This document shows, piece by piece, positions 39,801 to 52,700 of a stretch of DNA of 64,000 nucleotides. Under the pieces are notes generated by a model that was not told where the DNA came from, did not search any database, and was given only the letters and a program-made list of their open reading frames with translations. Numbering within the stretch: the first letter of the stretch is position 1; every line of letters begins with the position of its first letter. The stretch is from the NCBI RefSeq assembly GCF_015832195.1, contig NC_052017.1, positions 51,413,652-51,477,651 of the forward strand, read 5' to 3'. Both the position numbers and the translations under genes were made by a program. The DNA comes from Motacilla alba alba. Its lineage: Eukaryota; Chordata; Aves; Passeriformes; Motacillidae.

Positions 39801-42800
39801 GGTAGTAGATAAAGAACAACCTAATGAGTTCAGTGAAGAGAAGGGGAAGTTTTTCTATTGAAACAGCAGGAAGCTCAGAGAATTAGACTCAAAGGCAGTT
39901 GTTGCTGCTGAGCTCTCGAGTTTAAACTAATAAGATGCACTAGTGCAGGCTGTTTATTGCTTGACTCTTTAAATATTGGTATTTTGTACTGGATTTCGTG
40001 CAAAGAAGGTTTTGTCAAATTTGCCAGAGACAGAGCTGCTGTCATTTTTTCAATTTTGCGTGGTTAAGAGGTATTCTGCTACGCAGAATGGCAGTGTGGG
40101 TTGCCTTTGTAGATGAGAAGAGTTGGCCCCACAGATCCTGTTCAATAAGCACCATTCATTTCCTGGGTTGCAAGGTTATGTTTCTGTTGCTCGTTGAAGT
40201 CAAGGAGTAACTCTGATAGAGTTAGAGAGAATGAGTTTCTTTCACTTGGCCTACTGTGGGGTTCCTGGTGGTGTGCAGGAACATCAGCCAGCATCCTCAG
40301 CAGTGCTGATGCAGGGGGAAGAGGCAAAAGGCAGCAGCAGGTAAAGCAGATAAACTAATTACTGAAAATCTGTCAGCAAAATGAATTCATGGCAAACCAT
40401 GGCAAACCACTTCAGTGCAGCATGCAAAGCAAAGAGGCTGACAAAAATCCCACCTTTATAATCATTAGCATGTTTTGCTCAAAAAAAAAAAAAAAAAAAA
40501 AAAGAGAGAAAGAAAGAAAACAAGCTTAACAAGCTTTTCATCTTCAAAGTCCTTTACAAACTTTCACTAATTAACCTTCTATGTCTCAGTATTGCAGCTA
40601 TCATGGGAAGGGCCTTAGGGGAAATGGTAGTAAAGCTTCTAAATATCCCTTTGAGATATCAGCTGAGCCACAGATTTTTTTTTTTTGGCTCACTACCAAA
40701 TGCAAAGCACTTCTATAAATACTTCAAACAGCACTAAGTATGCTATTGAAAAGCATATGTGTGTGTACAACCTATGTAAAAAGTTATGAATTATCTATGT
40801 CCCTGTTAAGTCTTTAAAGCATGACTAATGGCACATCACCCTCTCTGCTGGAGTGAACTTCTCTAGGTTGGTCTTGGAAGACTTGCATATAAGATTAGCT
40901 CTGTAAAGTAGTCCCACAGAAGCTCAGTGAAGTCGTTCCTGGGGTAATACAGGAATGCAACCTTAGCATGAGCAAAGCCATGATGAGTGTAAACTGGCTT
41001 TTGGTACACACTCGTAGGTCCTTCAGCCCTGCTGAGGTTACTACTCTGACTCTGTTTTTTTCTGGTCACCCTTACATCTGGGGAGGCACCCTGGGGGCTC
41101 CCTGGAAGGCTCAAGCCAGAGAGTGCTCCAAGAAGCCTCATCACAGCAGGGTTTGCTGCCATGCCACCAGTAAGAGCGTCAATCATTTGTGCATGATATA
41201 AAAGCTGAGTTCAACTCACTAGCTTGTGATTTTTATCCAAAAGGTAAAACTGTGTTTTAAACTGTATTTTTAATCTGTATTTTAACCTGCACAGTTCTGT
41301 ATATACTTTCTCTTAGATGACATCAAAAATACTGTATGGCATAATGTTTATCCCTCAATGAAAGCTCAGAAAAATAGACTTCAAAGTAGCTGTCTCTCTT
41401 TTACAATGAGATTTTGAATAACCAGATCACTTTTGACCCAATTTCAATGTATGCGTGCATCTTCAATGCACACATACACTTAGACAGTCTCCTAGCAGTT
41501 GGACTACCATCTGACTCCCACCGTTTTCAAAATGCAGTTCTGATTCATTTACAGAAACTTTGCTTTACTCTTTTCTCATAAACCTTCTTAGCTGTTTTAG
41601 AAAAGTGGTCATAAAAGTTTAGTTTTCCATTCAATACTGAGTAATGTCTTCATAGAAGGCGTTTCTTCCTGCACTGAATTAATCTCTAGAAATCTATAAC
41701 TTTCTCATATACTTTGTTGGCTGATACTGTTGTGACTGCTTTAGAATCAACTTTGCTGAAGACCATATTGCATAGCTAATTTCAAATGCAAATTTTAAAA
41801 GGCTTTGCCACAATAGAGTATGTGCCATTCTTATATTCTATGAATACTCCAGTTCTTCAGTTTTTGGGTTTCTGCAGTGACCACCATGACAGAGTAACAA
41901 AATAATGATAAGGTGGCTTCACTGAAAATTAAACAAGACCAGCATGATTTGCTGTTTACTGGTTCAGCTGCAACTTTCACCAGTTTCAGCAGTTTGTCAG
42001 TTAAGGGAAATTATGCAAGTGAAAAACTAGATCTGTAAAGTTGCTAATGAGTAACTGGATATATCAGAAACTCTTCCTCAAGCATGATTTGCTGACAGGG
42101 TTAGAAGCAAAGCAGAGTTGTCCAAAGTGGGTAAGACATCCCTGGTTTTGTGGTGCACAAATTGTTGCAAACACTAACACTAAAGCACCAAATGGGCTGC
42201 TACTAATGGGAATTTTCTCTTAAACTTTCCTGAGGGAAGAAGAGTACATCTGTTGACACAGGTGAAAGCTTTTAAGCAGGCCTCCATACAGGGATGTCAG
42301 TGTTTGTTATATTGACTTTCTGAAATGTTTTCATTGAAGCTTTTATCTCAGCTCCACACAAGGCAACCTTCACATCTTTTATTTCTTTGAGGCAAATAGC
42401 TAACATTTGTTTCCACCATACAAAAGGTTTTCTCATCTTTCAGGGAAACTTTCAGCACCAGAAAGTTCAAAGAGGACTTGAGTTCATACTGCGTGGTGGA
42501 AGGGCATCTCCTTGTCTTTTATAAACCCACACCATTTCTTCCTTATGCCAAGCTCTGTGGGACTATAGAAGCTTCTGGACTACCAGGACAGTTGTTTTCC
42601 ACTGTGGATCTGTCTTGCCCAACTTAGAGGTTTGTCTGGAAATTAGCAGTGCTGATATATGCCGGTTGGGTGTCTTGGCTTGGGATATTTGAGTTCCTGC
42701 TCCAAATGAACTCTTTTTAAAACTTTCAGGCCTCAAATGAGTTCATGCAAGTTTTGATCCGCTGCTTCAACACTGCAGTTACCTTTTCAGACAATTTGGT

Positions 42801-45800
42801 AGTAAATCCAAGTTTATGTATTTTTCCCTGTGCAACAAGGACCAAAGCACAGCAAAGTTCAGAGCCTCGTGTTCACTCTTTCCTTTAAGTGATGAAGCAT
42901 TGTGCTACCAGACATTTGCTAGCACAAGATCTGTGTGTTTCCTATTGCCTCATCAGCTTTCAGCATCTCACATTAGCTACATTATGATTTGTTCCCAGTT
43001 TTGCCCCTTCTTTCAGTATTTGAAGTGGTGATTGAACACTTGCTGTCCTCTGAGCTGCCACCTATTTATCCATCAGCAGGCCACACCAGAGCACACACTG
43101 GGCAAAGCCACACATCTTAAAGACAGACCACTCTGGAAGCAAATTATTTCAGGAAAAAACCAAATCAGTGCTAATTCTGAAAAAAAAAAAAAACCAAACA
43201 AAAAAACAGGTCAAATAGTAGGAGATGAGGCTAGATAAGCTTCTTAAGAGCTTACTTCTTTAATCTATTGAGGACACTTTATCTGGGTATTTACCAATAG
43301 CTAGAAACCATGCAGCATTTCTTTTTTGTTTTTTCTAAGCTCTCCATCTGTTTATATTTAAAACCAGAGATGGAAGGAAAGATAAATATTCATAGATCTG
43401 GAATACCAATGGAATTGGTAGGGGATTGGAATGAATTTCGAAAGTGGTGGTACACTGCTACTTAGAACTTGTGTTTGATGAAAGTTAAGTCATCTTCTGA
43501 TGACTGTTTCAAGTATGTGATGTAGATAGATGGATTCAGTTTAGTGATTGAAATAAAATTGTGACATCACCAACATGTTGAGTCTAACCATCATGAAGAG
43601 AGGCCTACTTGTTTATTCTCAGAACTAGCCCTAGGAGACTTCAGTACCACAGAAGCTTAAAATGTCTGACTGTACTTCATATGAAAGATTTCAGCCTCTT
43701 CAGCTACCAGAATATAACTTTCCTTGAGCATCAAGACTGATAAATAATCAAGAAAACATATCCATTTTGCCCTCATCTAAGTGGGAATGGAAGCATTAAT
43801 CTACTCACTTCTTTTTCCCATCCTGCAGCATCGTTTGGCTCAGCAATAACTGAAATGGTGCAAGGAAACACTCCTGGTGAGAAGAGCACACTACTCCTCC
43901 CCATCCCACCTCACTAAGATTGGCATGCTAAATCTGTACCACTCATAATAGCAACATGTCTGGTCCTCTTGTTCCACTTGACACTTCCCCTGCCCCATCA
44001 CATCTCACACAGCTTAATATAACACTAAAAACCACTTTCTGCCTCCACTATCATAGTTCTTAAGCAAGATGTGCCTCTCTGAGAACATCACCCAGGTTTT
44101 TCATCTTCTCTCACTCCACTCTCACCACCTACTTGTGTTAAAAGACCAAAGAACTCTTGGCCAAGGTCAAGGAACTTTTCCTGATCAAAGTAGTAGTAGA
44201 AGGTAGCACTATTGGTTTGCTTTTTCTTTTTCTCTTTTTAATCCTTCACGTCTTCATTCTCCCTGTTGTTTAGAACATCATCTTTTTTCACCTTAAGGGA
44301 TCCTTTACCCACTTCCCACCTTCCCTTCACATCCTCAGATCACCTGCTTGACTCTTCAGTTTCTCATCCCTTCTCGGTCTCAGACCTCAGTCCTGTGCTC
44401 TTTTGCACTATGATGAAGCCCTGACTAGAGCCGTATGTACTCTGGGAGGCCAGATCTGACAGAGCCACAAAAATCAGGCACCCTGCTGAGGAGGAAGATC
44501 TCATAACCAAAGCCTGTAGCTCCATCCTGTCAGTCAATGAATACTATACACTGATTTTGCCTGCTCCCTTCAGAACTGCTTTGGTTGAAAAGCAATTTTT
44601 TTCAATGTTTTTTTTTCCATGTAAAGCTGATAGATTATCTTACTTAATGAAGCACTCTGCAGCCTGATGACTGTGATGTATTCTTCTTCCCAAGTGGTTT
44701 AATTCTACATCGGTTATCCTTGTCAAAAAGGAACAATAATTGGAATGGAAGTCACAGAGGCTGCTTCAGATCAAATGAAGCAAGAATTCCCCATGGTCTT
44801 CAGCCCACTACAGGTTTTCTCTTTTCTGGCTGTATTCTTTTTCTCAGTGCCTAACAAAATTGCTTCTTTTTGTTGAAATTCTCAGCAAAAAATAACTCAG
44901 TGGTTTGGAACAGAAATGTTGTTGTCAGAGGTAAAGACAAGGATGGAAGGCATGTTGTGAGTAAAATAATCACATGCTCTTAACAGTGCTGGAAAAAAAA
45001 GCAGTTTGACACTGAACGTTTCAGTTAGCCACATAGCTTTCAATGGCAACTGGGCAAAATTTTAGGCATCACAGGAGCAACTGATTCTGAGTGAGCAGAT
45101 CCTTCTGCTGTGCTAGTAGGCTGTGCACATCAGATCCCGCTCACTGCACCAGACTGGATGCAACACTCATTGGGCTGTGAAGTCTGGCCAGACACTGTCA
45201 GAACATGAAGGGCTGTGGGGAAATCTCCATCCTTTGCAAGGCAAAGAGATCCTCACAGCATTTCCTCAAGGTGGGTGCTGATTTGGAGATGGCCCCTATG
45301 AACATCACTGTGCAAAATCTAAAATAGGTTTTCCATCACACATTGCTGCTGAGAGGTCTCTGAGCACAAGCTTCTCCCTCAAACCAAGTCAAGTGAGGTA
45401 TCACTGCCCATTACAGCATCTGAGGGTGCTTTCTGATGGGCTGAATCCAGTGAGATGTAAGTGAGATGAACTGGACTATCAGAAAACTGGTTTTGTTCAG
45501 GTTTTGTTGTTTCACAAAAATAAAGCCCTAATAATATTCATGCTCAAATACTTGAAGATTGAGATGATACAAGTCCTGTATTTTATAGATGTCTAATGTA
45601 GCAAGTACCAGTGTGGGTCAACATGCAACATCTGACAATCATTGAATGCTTTTAATTTGGATTATGCTGTGAGGAATTCAAGGTGATTTATATACTTTTT
45701 TACTGTATTGCCAGATTGCACTTGGTCTTCAAATGTATACTTCAGAGAAGGAAAGAAAGATAAAAGGGAAATTTTCTCAGCTTTTCAAACTGTGCCTTGA

Positions 45801-45801
45801 A
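36818..45801. other. Intergenic region between the solo LTR and a CR1 fragment
   Basis: About 9 kb with no supported gene. It holds T-rich DNA at 37762-37793, a 23-nt A run followed by GAAA units at 40481-40521, an A run near 43180-43193, and a pyrimidine-rich stretch at about 43860-44420. An exon-like island at 43829-43876 is discussed in findings. Confidence 0.7.
40481..40521. repeat. Poly(A) run and (GAAA)n
   Basis: Twenty-three A residues followed by GAGAAAGAAAGAAAG. A simple repeat with no associated element recognised on either side. Confidence 0.85.
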
Positions 45802-45960
45802 GAATCATAGAATGGTTTGGGTTAGAAAGCATCTTAAAGATCATCTAGTTTCAAACCTCCTGCCATGGGCAGGGACAACTTTCACTAGACCATGTTGCTC
45901 AAAGCCCCATTCAGGCTGAGCTTGAACACTACCAGGGATGGGACATCCATCCCTGAAGAA
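45802..45960 (-). mobile_element. CR1 LINE 3'-end fragment, minus orientation
   Basis: Starts GAATCATAGAATGGTTTGGG and continues through CCATGGGCAGGGACAAC, GTTGCTCAAAGCCCCATTC and CAGGGATGGGACATCC. These are diagnostic blocks of the reverse complement of the avian CR1 3' region. Similarity fades after about 45960, so this is a 5'-truncated copy of about 160 bp, which is typical of CR1. Substitutions throughout suggest moderate age. Confidence 0.88.
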
Positions 45961-47579
45961 GCAACTGGACTGTAGGGGCCTCACTGCTTTGTAATCTAGT
46001 AAGTACATCAGTGCTGTCATGAACTGATTTTGTTGCAAAGCCCTATTTCATATATTTGTAAGCCTCCAAAAAACCATTTCCAAATCCTCTTCTAACCTGC
46101 AGGTCTACAGCTCCCCTCAATCTTGATTCTTGTATGTGGGAGACTTAGTATCCCAGAATCTTACATCCTCCATTCTGCCAAATGTCTAAGAAAATACTAA
46201 TAACCCCTAGTTGTCCTTGGCTCCAGATACTCCAATGACTCTGTGTTCTAATTCAAACACACTTTTTAAAAGTAAGGGCTTGGTAGTATTCATTATAAGA
46301 AAGAAAGTATGGCTGAAAACTTCAAATATGACAGCAAACAGCAGTGCAGGGACACGAACACATGAAATTCAGGAAACATGAGAATTACTACATGGGTGTA
46401 TTGGCACCTTGCAAAATCCATGATGTCGACCTGTGTTGTCTGTCCAGCACACCTCTTCATAGTAATGTCACCAAAAAGGGCATTTTCCTTCCATGTGACA
46501 AAGGATGCCTGTGAAATTGCATGGGTTTTGACCCAACACTAATATAGAGGATATTGAAGGGATTCATTTGCAATTTTGCAAGATGTGGATCCAAACTCAG
46601 ACAATCTTCTGGTTAGAAAGATTAGCTTTAGCATCTTTAACCTCAACTTGAAGTTAGAAAATAGTCAGAACTAAAGAAGACTGAATTACAAATTGTGCTG
46701 TGATCAGATAAATTTTATTATGTTTTATTAGTTTGAACATGGCACTGCCATTCAATTTGTTAGAAAACATTAGGCATCAGAAAATATCAAAACATCCACT
46801 TAAATACTGAGCATATGAAAAAGAAATATAAAGAATTGGCAAACAGAACATACCTGACAGTTCTATTAAAACGTAAATCTTAAGTTTTGCTTCTCTTGTG
46901 CTTAATTCAAGTCCTGGCTTGAAGACAGATGTGGTGAATGTGTATTCCCCAGTACCCTATATAGCCAGTAAGTCAATTCAGTCTCGGCTTGAACACAAAA
47001 TCTTTTCCCAGATGATATGTCTGCGATTCTTTTGCATCCTGAGGCACTTGGCAAGAATCCTGACAAACAACGTTAAACTCAAAAGAGACTGAAAACACCC
47101 GAGGCAGTGGGTTTCTAAGCCTTGATCAGCTGGAAGAGAGGGAAGTATTTATTTTTTAAGGGAGAGAAAAAAGAACAAAGAGAGGTCATTTAAGCAATGC
47201 AAACTCAACTCAGATACCAAAAATAAAAAAAAAAACCACAACACTGACAAACCAGGAGGCAGCAGGCAGAAAACATCATGTCACTAATGTTGTTAGTAGA
47301 GCCAAAATAGCGCAGGAATGAATTTCCACTGAACACAAAGTATTATCAAGAGATGGTCTAGATTGTAACCAGCTTTAGCAATCAGTGAGCTCTTCACAGT
47401 CACTATCACTAGCTGTAATGGTTCCTTCAAAAGCAATGTGATATCTTTGATGGGGGAGGAAATGCAACTAAGGTAAATTTCTTCCACTAGAAGGCAGAAA
47501 TACTGAAGAACAAACTTTCTAAATAAATGTGCCATATTTTACCTAATACTGCAAATTGTGAAGTTGTCACAAGCATACA

Positions 47580-47619
<40 letters not shown>

Positions 47620-49007
47620 CAATTCGACTAATGAGATGCCAGACCAGAGCAAAACAAAGATTTAACAAGTCCCACCTGTTAAGGTCCCTTACCAAACTCT
47701 TATTGCCCACTGTCTATTGCTGCTCCCTCAAGGGGCATGTCAACCTGCGTGTATTTCCCTGCCTGTGATCAGAGGGCTAAGAGGGGCATTTGCAGTCACT
47801 GGTGTTTAGGGATAATGACTCCAGATTAATGGTCAGGAGATTTATGTGGAATAAAGCTAGAACTCAGTCAAACTTAATTCCCTTTGCTTCACAAGCTTTC
47901 TCAGAAAACATACTTCCCTCAGAACAGCTTCTTCTTCCCTCCTACTTTTTTTCTAAACAGCATACCATAGCAGATGCCAGGCTTTCTGCTGAAGAGTGGA
48001 AAATTCATTGTAATGGATCTCTGGCTGCCAGGCATCAAGGTTCAAGGTGCAGTGGGTAGAGTATGCTGATCACTCAGTAGGAAAGGGAAAACTTTCTGGC
48101 CTAGACCATGGGGCAGTTTCATTTGCATCCTATACCCACTTCTTTAGCTGAGGTAGTCCACCTGCTCTCCCCAAGTGAAAGGAGGCATGTAGCCCAGACT
48201 CAGCCTCGGGATTCATGTTAGATGCAGAGATCCCAAGATCCCTGTCCTTAGAGGAGTGCTGCCACAAAACAGGGGTTCAAACAGATGCAAATGTTGCAGT
48301 TGGGAAAAGTGTTTGGGGGAGGAAGACCAGACACTACACTGTAAGGCTCATGGCTGCCATGTCCCCAGGTAGGGTGAGAGGAGCTCTGTCCTTTTTGTAG
48401 CTCCATTGGCTCATCTCTGAGGATCAACTCTGACTGGGTGAGGTTGCAGGGATGCTGTGTTTGCAGAGACACTTGTCCTCTGCACTGCACTTATGGCACC
48501 CTTAGGTTGTCTGGAAGAGCCTGTGTTGCTGACACCAGCCAAAGCTTTATATCAACAGTTTGCTATCAGTGAAGCCTCCCTCCTCCAAGGCTGTCAGCAG
48601 CATTCAGAGCCACTGCATGGTGTACATAGATCCAGCAGTTGAGGAAGAAGGGTGCAACATTTTGCAGTTCATAGGTAACTCCTGACTGCATTTCATCCGG
48701 GGTCCCACCACTGGCATTCAAAAGCCTAAAGCTGTTCTGATAAATGCATAAACTACAGCAGCTAGCAAGCAATGCCCTTGGCTGCTGCTGCATTAAGAGA
48801 TCACATTAACCAGCACTGGTATAATCTTAACATACAGACACTTTATTTGGGAGAGACCCTACAAATGGAGCAACACTGAAATGACAGCTTCCCAAGAGGG
48901 TTAGGGTCATAGCCCTCCAGTGGCCACCCTTCTAGACTACGATTGCAGAGCACAAGAGTGTAAATGACAACTTTGGAAACCTTTACAGTCTCTGCTCAGG
49001 TTACAGG
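45961..49007. other. Intergenic sequence between two CR1 fragments
   Basis: No gene was recognised. The notable feature is the 35-nt poly-T run (47583-47617, separate entry). Reading frames here are short and unrelated to known proteins. Confidence 0.7.
47583..47617. repeat. 35-nt poly-T run
   Basis: An uninterrupted run of 35 T, the longest homopolymer in the window. It could be the A-tail of a minus-strand retrocopy or simple slippage. The sequence beside it (47618 onward) matched no gene that I recognise. Confidence 0.9.
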
Positions 49008-49177
49008 CTCTTCAGGGAAGTGGTCACAGCACCAAACTTGCCACAATTACAAAAGTGTGTGGACAACACTCTCAGGCACATGGTGTGATTTTTGATATTG
49101 TCCTGTGCAGAGACAGGAGTTGGACTTGATGATCCTTGTGGGTCCCTTCCAGGTCACTATCCTGTGATTCTATGACA
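49008..49177 (+). mobile_element. CR1 LINE 3'-end fragment, plus orientation
   Basis: Contains CTTCAGGGAAGTGGTCACAG, GACAACACTCTCAGGCACAT, GGAGTTGGACTTGATGATCC and GGGTCCCTTCCAGG, and ends GTGATTCTATGAC. This order is characteristic of the 3' UTR and 3' terminus of avian CR1 elements. It is about 170 bp and 5'-truncated. Confidence 0.9.
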
Positions 49178-49779
49178 AACACAGAGAAGATTTTTGACTT
49201 AAATGTATTTCTCAACTATTGCTTCTGATTTGTAAGGTCTTCAGGATTTCCTACACCTCTTCTTGACTTTCCATTTCTTGTGTGCTTAGTTTTTGGTTTT
49301 TCACATTAAGGTTGTACTCTGTATTATGCTCCATTTTCTTTTCCACAATAGTCCTAAAAATGGACTTTCAAAGCAGTTATAATTAGCCTGATTTCTGCCA
49401 ACAAGGCTACCAGCTCAACCGGCCTGCTGAAATTATTGGGATTTCATTATACCACCAGATTTAATTCTTTACAGGCCTCCCATATTTCCTTAATTACATC
49501 TTGTTCTCCACATATCATTACTCCTTAACTGGCCCAAAATTAAAAAACAGTTTAAAAAAACATTAAATCACATTCCTTTCTTATTTGTGGTTGTCTAACA
49601 TTCATATAAAACAAAAGATGCCTTAAAATAGCCTTGTATATTAGAAGTATGGAACTGAAAATTTTCTGCAAAGATAATAAAGCCAAATCCTGCTGTGTTC
49701 CTGGTCTTAATTTAGTAGAATAATGGCAATGCAAGCCTGGTAAGCACATTCTGGTATCTAACAGTCCTTTTTCCTCTCT

Positions 49780-52700
49780 GAAGGATTGAGCTATTATATC
49801 TAGACCATGTCTAATAATTTGTCCAGCCTGATTTTAAAATCCTTCCATAAACACTCTCCTGTGTAGCATATTTAGGCACTGCACCACAGATAAATTCCTA
49901 ATACCGCACCATAAAATATCTGTGATGCAAATTCATTGAGTTCATCATGGTCTGTTTTTCAAAGGTCTCTTTGAGAACAAATGACCATGTTTCTCTTTAA
50001 CAGGCCTTGAATACAGGATTATTATTACATCTTATTTCTAGCCTTCTCTTTTCTATACCAAACAAAGAAATTTCCTTCGATCTTTTCTCAAAAGATGACT
50101 TTGGCTCTTGTTTTCTGGCCATGATTTCTCTACCTCCTACCTTTTTCATTTCCATCTTCTGGACTCCTCCCAGTTTGGCAATACTTAAGAAAGTGTAGCA
50201 TCCAAAACTGTTCCATGCCAGTGTCAGTATCCCAGGGCCAAGCAGGAAAGGATAATTACCTTGCATATGTTACCCACAACACTTCTGTCAGCGCCTCACA
50301 GCATGAGATTTGCCTGGTTTTGTAACAGTATCATATTATGGCACCATTAGACATCCCCGTAAGAGCAACCATGCACCTTTGTTCCCTAATTTATAATTTG
50401 TATTTTAATTTATCTTTCCCAAGGTTAAGTGTTTGTATTCAAATACTGAATTTTCTCTTGTTGATTTTGGGCCGTCTGTGCTGTTTCTCAGTATGGCTCT
50501 GAATTTTGCTCCTGTGTCTCAAAGAGCTTGTAATCCCTCCTGGCTTCATGTTGTTTGGACACTTGTGTGTTTCATGATTCATATTGTTAATGAAAATGCT
50601 GAGATGATTTCTACAGACCCCTGCATGCAATGCCTTCCCAGTTTAACCTCAAAGCATGAGAGTGTGTGCTCACTGTACTGTGACCTGGGCAGGTATATGT
50701 TTCTTTTGTTTCCTTTAGAATATGTTAGAAAGGACCATGCCAAAAGCCTCAGCAGAGTCAAGACATGTCTATGGCTTCTCCCTTATCCACGAGAACAGTT
50801 TTTCTATCAGAGAAGTAAACCATTACCTAGACATGATTTATTCTTGACAAATCTATTCTGACTGTTTTTATTTGCTTATTGTTCTCTATGTACAGATCAC
50901 ATGTATCTTTCAGGATAACACAGATAGACTTGTTCTCTCCCCGAATCTTGCTTTTTGTCTTTGGAAGAATGGGTTCTATGGGTTTTCTTCTAGTTCCTAG
51001 AGAACCTTTTCTTCTTTTGTTACCAATAGGTGTTACTGGTTCAGGTATTGCTTCAGTTTCTCAGATATTCCATGGTCAGTTTTATCAGGCCACTCTAACT
51101 TTAATATATGTAACACATTAAATATCTTCTAACCTCTTCTTTGCCTTCTCTGTGCTCTTGTAAACAACCTAAATGCTTTAGGCATTTGCTAACAATTTAT
51201 GTAATGCCTGAAGCAAAGACGTCATTAAATAACTTGGCTTTCTCATCATGGCCTATTATTTGTATTCCTTGCCTATTAAGGAATAGGCCAGAATTTTACT
51301 TTGCCTTTTTCTGCTCTTTTAGTGTTCATACAATCTTCTCACATTAATTTCTTAGCACCCTCAATAGTAGTAAGTCATTGTGTAGTTTATCCATCTGGGC
51401 TCAACCATGAACTTTGGGTCTATGTTTTTTCTACCCAGCTTCAGTCAGATGTCTTTGCTCCTAATTTTAAATAAATCCCTTTTAAACATGCAAGACTTTA
51501 AAGAGCTTCTGCTCCAGCACAATAATTTGCTGTTGTGTCTTAAATACAGCTTCTTTCAGTAATTGCTATCTCTCCTGCACTTCTTTGTCCTTAAATTATC
51601 CCTCCAAAAGAATTCTCTCACAAATTTTACCAACATCTGCTTTACTGAAGCCCATTATCTCTATTTTGCTTCTCTCATGCTGTCCTTTTCTTAAAATAGT
51701 CAACTATGATCAATAGTTTTGCAATCATTTCCTCCCACTTATTCCCTGGAATCTATAACTTTTACAGAAGCTGGCCCAGTGTGTTAAGGAGCCTCTGGGC
51801 CAGAAAGATGCTGTAGTTTATTGTCAAAAAAAAAAAAAAAAAGTTGTGAAAACCATGACCTGCTTGAGCCTAGATGCAACAATATTTGCACTACTTGATA
51901 AGGGCCAGCATTATTCCAGAACAGCGCAAAGGTTATTTGTTTAATTCTGATGTGATATGGCAACTGAGTTGAAACACATATATGGAGAAGTTATGTTAGT
52001 TTATTTAACTACTTAAGGAAGTCCAAACCAGCCAGTGCAGTTTCCTCAGCAGAATTTAGATATTCTTTGGTGATCGCAGTCACCTCTCTCATTGTTCAAG
52101 CACACAAACTTCTGTATTCTGCAACTTATTACTATTATCTTCATAACTGCAGAGGGATACTCAGTCTTATGGTAAACTGCATGCAGTGTGACAGTGATGG
52201 AGGTACTAAACAACAACCAAGTCATTCCTCTATTCTGCAAACCAAAATGCTCTTCAAAGCTAGAATATCTGAGGAAAAAAGCGGAGAACATCCCATATAA
52301 GTTCCTTATCTGTTCAGGTTAGGAAAAATCTAAATACAGCACTATAGTAGCTTCTTTTATGTCAGACTGATAGATTTTAAATGGCTTCCAGCAAGGCCCT
52401 ACTTTCATATTTCAGCTGTCTTCTCATTATTGTCAGACCTGGAAGCTCAGTACTAGATGATGGAAATATTTGTACAGTTAAACATCAGGAGACAGCTGAG
52501 GAAATAAACACACATGTCAGGAAACTGTCTGGATGGGGAGTTCACTTCAGACAAAAATCTTCCTTCAAGCCATAAAATGCAAGACTGCCTAGATACATCC
52601 TTTTCTAACTTTCTCTTATCTGTCAGATCAGTAATTTGGCTTGTCATTCCCTTGTTAGAATTTGAAGCTGGTTTAGATGCCTGCTCTCCATCCTCACATA

